From Nocardioides sp. (GTDB lineage: Bacteria; Actinomycetota; Actinomycetes; Propionibacteriales; Nocardioidaceae), in assembly GCA_021166815.1 (NCBI GenBank), contig JAJPEO010000240.1, positions 1-6,175 of the forward strand: 6,175 nucleotides of DNA, read 5' to 3'. Each line of letters begins with the position of its first letter. Positions within the stretch are counted from its first letter, which is position 1. This document shows positions 4,527 through 6,175 of this stretch, piece by piece. Both the position numbers and the translations under genes were made by a program. Below the pieces are notes generated by a model. The model saw only the letters and a program-made list of their open reading frames with translations. It was not told the origin of the DNA and searched no databases.

Positions 4527-6175
4527 ATGCCGCTGCACCTGCACGTCGCCGAGCGCACCGACGCGCTGGCCGACGGGCTCGCCGACCTGCTGGCCACGCC
4601 GCTGCCCGACCCGTTCGCGCGCGAGGTCGTGGTGGTGCCGGCTCGCGGCGTGGAGCGCTGGCTGACCCAGCGCCTCTCCCACCGCCTGGGGGTCTCCGAC
4701 CTCGGCGGTGACGGCGTCTGCGCCGGCGTCGACTTCCTCAGCCCGCACTCGCTGGTCGCCATGCTGCTCGGCCGTCACCACGACGACCCGTGGGACCCCG
4801 ACCGGTTGGTGTGGCCGCTGCTCGAGGTCATCGACGAGTCGCTCGGCGCACCGGGCTTCGGCGCCCTCTCGCGCCACCTCGGCCACGGCGACGCCACCGA
4901 GCTGGGCGAGATCAAGCAGGCCCGCCGCTACGGCGTGGCCCGGCGACTGGCCGGCCTCTTCGCCTCGTACGCCACGCAGCGGCCCACCCTGGTGCGGCAG
5001 TGGCGGGAGGGCCACGACACCGACGGCGCCGGGCACCCGCTCGACGACGACCTCCGGTGGCAGGCCGAGCTCTGGCGCCGGCTGCTCGCTCGCGTCGGGG
5101 AGCCCCCGCCCGACGAGCGCCACACCGCCACGCTCGCGACGCTGCGCGCCGGCGGGGGCGACCTCGCCCTGCCGCCGCGGTTGAGCCTGTTCGGACACAC
5201 GCGGCTGCCCGTCACCGAGGTCGAGCTGCTCGACGCGCTGGCGGAGCAGCGGGAGGTCCACCTGTGGCTCCCCCAGGCCTCGATCACGCTCTGGGAGGCG
5301 CTCGCGCCGACCGCCGGGGGGCCCGTCCTGCGTCGCGAGGACCCCTCCGCCGACCTCGTCGGCCACCCGCTCCTGGCCTCGCTGGGGCGTGACTCCCGCG
5401 AGCTGCGCCGAACCCTGGGCGCGGCCCGGGTCGCCGACCAGGACGCCCGCCCCGCCCCCGCATCTCCCGACTCGCTGCTCGGTTGGCTCCAGCACGACCT
5501 GCGCGCCAACGCCGCCCCCGACGCGGCGCTGCGCGCGACGCGGACCCACGACCCGCTCGACCGCTCCGTGCAGGTGCACGCCTGCCACGGCTCGACCCGG
5601 CAGGTCGAGGTGCTGCGCGAGGTGCTCGTCGGCCTGCTCCAGGACGACCCGACCCTGCAGCCGCGCGACATCCTCGTGATGTGTCCCGACATCGAGAGCT
5701 ACGCGCCGCTGATCTCCGCGGGGTTCGGCCTGGCCGACCTCACCACCGACGGCGACGGGCACCCCGCCCACCAGCTGCGCGTGCGGCTGGCCGACCGCTC
5801 TCCCACCGCCACCAACCCGCTGCTCGCCCTGGCCGCGACATTGGTCGACGTCGCCGGCGGTCGGCTCAGCGCCAACCAGGTGCTCGACCTGGCGGCCGCC
5901 GAGCCCGTGCGCCACCGCTGGGGCTGGGACGACGACGACCTCGCGACGCTCGCCCGCTGGGTCCGCTCCGCGGCCATCCGCTGGGGCTACGACCAGGAGC
6001 ACCGCGCCACCTTCGGCGTCGACATCGACGACAACACGTGGCTGCGCGGCATCAGGCGCGTCCTGGTCGGCGCGGCCGTGGCCGGCCCCGGCCACCGCAA
6101 CCACGGTGACACCCTGCCGCGCGCCGACGTGGGCGGCGGCCACCCCCAGCTCGTGGGCCGCTACGCCGCGTTCGT
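4527..6175 (+). CDS. recC: RecC, exodeoxyribonuclease V gamma subunit (N-terminal half, cut by right edge)
   Basis: The first 549 residues of RecC, about half of the usual ~1,100, are present; the gene continues past the right edge. RecC is the scaffold subunit of RecBCD, which unwinds and degrades DNA from double-strand ends and recognises Chi. It is an inactivated SF1-helicase relative. Landmarks shared with E. coli RecC as I recall it: VVVPARGVERWLTQRLSHRLG near 34-54 (no Walker A, as expected), WQAELWRRLL, LSLFGHTRLPVTEVELLDAL, VQVHACHGSTRQVEVLREVL near 348-367, RDILVMCPDIESYAPLI near 380-396 and a WVRSAAIRWGYD-type segment near 480. I preferred the ATG at 4527 (MPLHLHVAER) because TATGGT sits seven bases upstream and homologues start here. 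The ATG at 4515 would add four residues. recB and recD probably follow, outside the window. Confidence 0.95.
   Translation, partial: MPLHLHVAERTDALADGLADLLATPLPDPFAREVVVVPARGVERWLTQRLSHRLGVSDLGGDGVCAGVDFLSPHSLVAMLLGRHHDDPWDPDRLVWPLLEVIDESLGAPGFGALSRHLGHGDATELGEIKQARRYGVARRLAGLFASYATQRPTLVRQWREGHDTDGAGHPLDDDLRWQAELWRRLLARVGEPPPDERHTATLATLRAGGGDLALPPRLSLFGHTRLPVTEVELLDALAEQREVHLWLPQASITLWEALAPTAGGPVLRREDPSADLVGHPLLASLGRDSRELRRTLGAARVADQDARPAPASPDSLLGWLQHDLRANAAPDAALRATRTHDPLDRSVQVHACHGSTRQVEVLREVLVGLLQDDPTLQPRDILVMCPDIESYAPLISAGFGLADLTTDGDGHPAHQLRVRLADRSPTATNPLLALAATLVDVAGGRLSANQVLDLAAAEPVRHRWGWDDDDLATLARWVRSAAIRWGYDQEHRATFGVDIDDNTWLRGIRRVLVGAAVAGPGHRNHGDTLPRADVGGGHPQLVGRYAAF

Noticed and set aside
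4488..6143. A 551-codon open frame antisense to recC.
   Set aside because: Its Val/Gly/Arg/Gln-rich composition has no recognisable domain, and it mirrors the G/C third-position bias of recC. It is an artefact of high GC.
1..6175. Mobile element, CRISPR, phage or defence island.
   Set aside because: No transposase, integrase, terminal repeats, spaced repeats or tRNA were seen. RecC is housekeeping recombination machinery, and composition looks uniform apart from the short AT-rich patch at 3040-3070.

Overview
This window is very GC-rich, with strongly G/C-biased third codon positions, short intergenic gaps and apparently leaderless or overlapping gene starts. This points to a high-GC actinobacterium. 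The RecC type and the lipid-cluster gene order fit Nocardioidaceae (Nocardioides-like) or a relative, but this is inferred from general appearance and not from a marker gene. I see seven protein-coding genes, two of them cut by the window edges. There is no RNA gene, CRISPR array or mobile element.

Positions 1-3008 (minus strand) hold a three-gene lipid-modification operon read from right to left: an FAD-dependent amine-oxidase-like oxidoreductase (3008-1725), a DUF1365 protein (1728-928) whose GTG start overlaps the preceding TGA, and a cyclopropane-fatty-acid-synthase-like SAM methyltransferase (902 to beyond the left edge). This order matches, from memory, Rv0449c-Rv0448c-Rv0447c (ufaA1) of Mycobacterium tuberculosis, which lies next to sigK-rskA. 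It also resembles the flavin oxidoreductase/DUF1365 pair near rpoE-chrR in Rhodobacter that has been linked to furan fatty acids. The likely job is methylation and oxidative tailoring of unsaturated acyl chains already present in membrane phospholipids. The putative operon promoter (3016-3042) resembles a SigK-type ECF promoter. Beside it is an unusually AT-rich patch with an 11-bp direct repeat and a perfect palindrome (3040-3070).

Positions 3119-3487 (plus) encode a small, probably membrane-associated protein diverging from the lipid operon. It converges on a TetR-family regulator (4133-3519, minus), which has a 16-bp inverted repeat just upstream that is a good candidate for its own operator.

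Positions 4278-4451 (plus) encode a 57-aa CsbD-family stress protein with a strong Shine-Dalgarno and a GTTT-N17-GGGTAG promoter of the SigF/SigB general-stress type. A long GC hairpin (4468-4511) closes this unit and directly abuts the -10 element of recC. The recC gene (4527 to beyond the right edge, plus) encodes the N-terminal half of the RecBCD gamma subunit and is probably read from a leaderless transcript.

The window looks like ordinary chromosomal actinobacterial sequence with a stress theme (membrane lipid modification, CsbD, DNA repair), not a mobile accessory island. The most interesting points are the regulatory elements and the exact chemistry of the lipid cluster.
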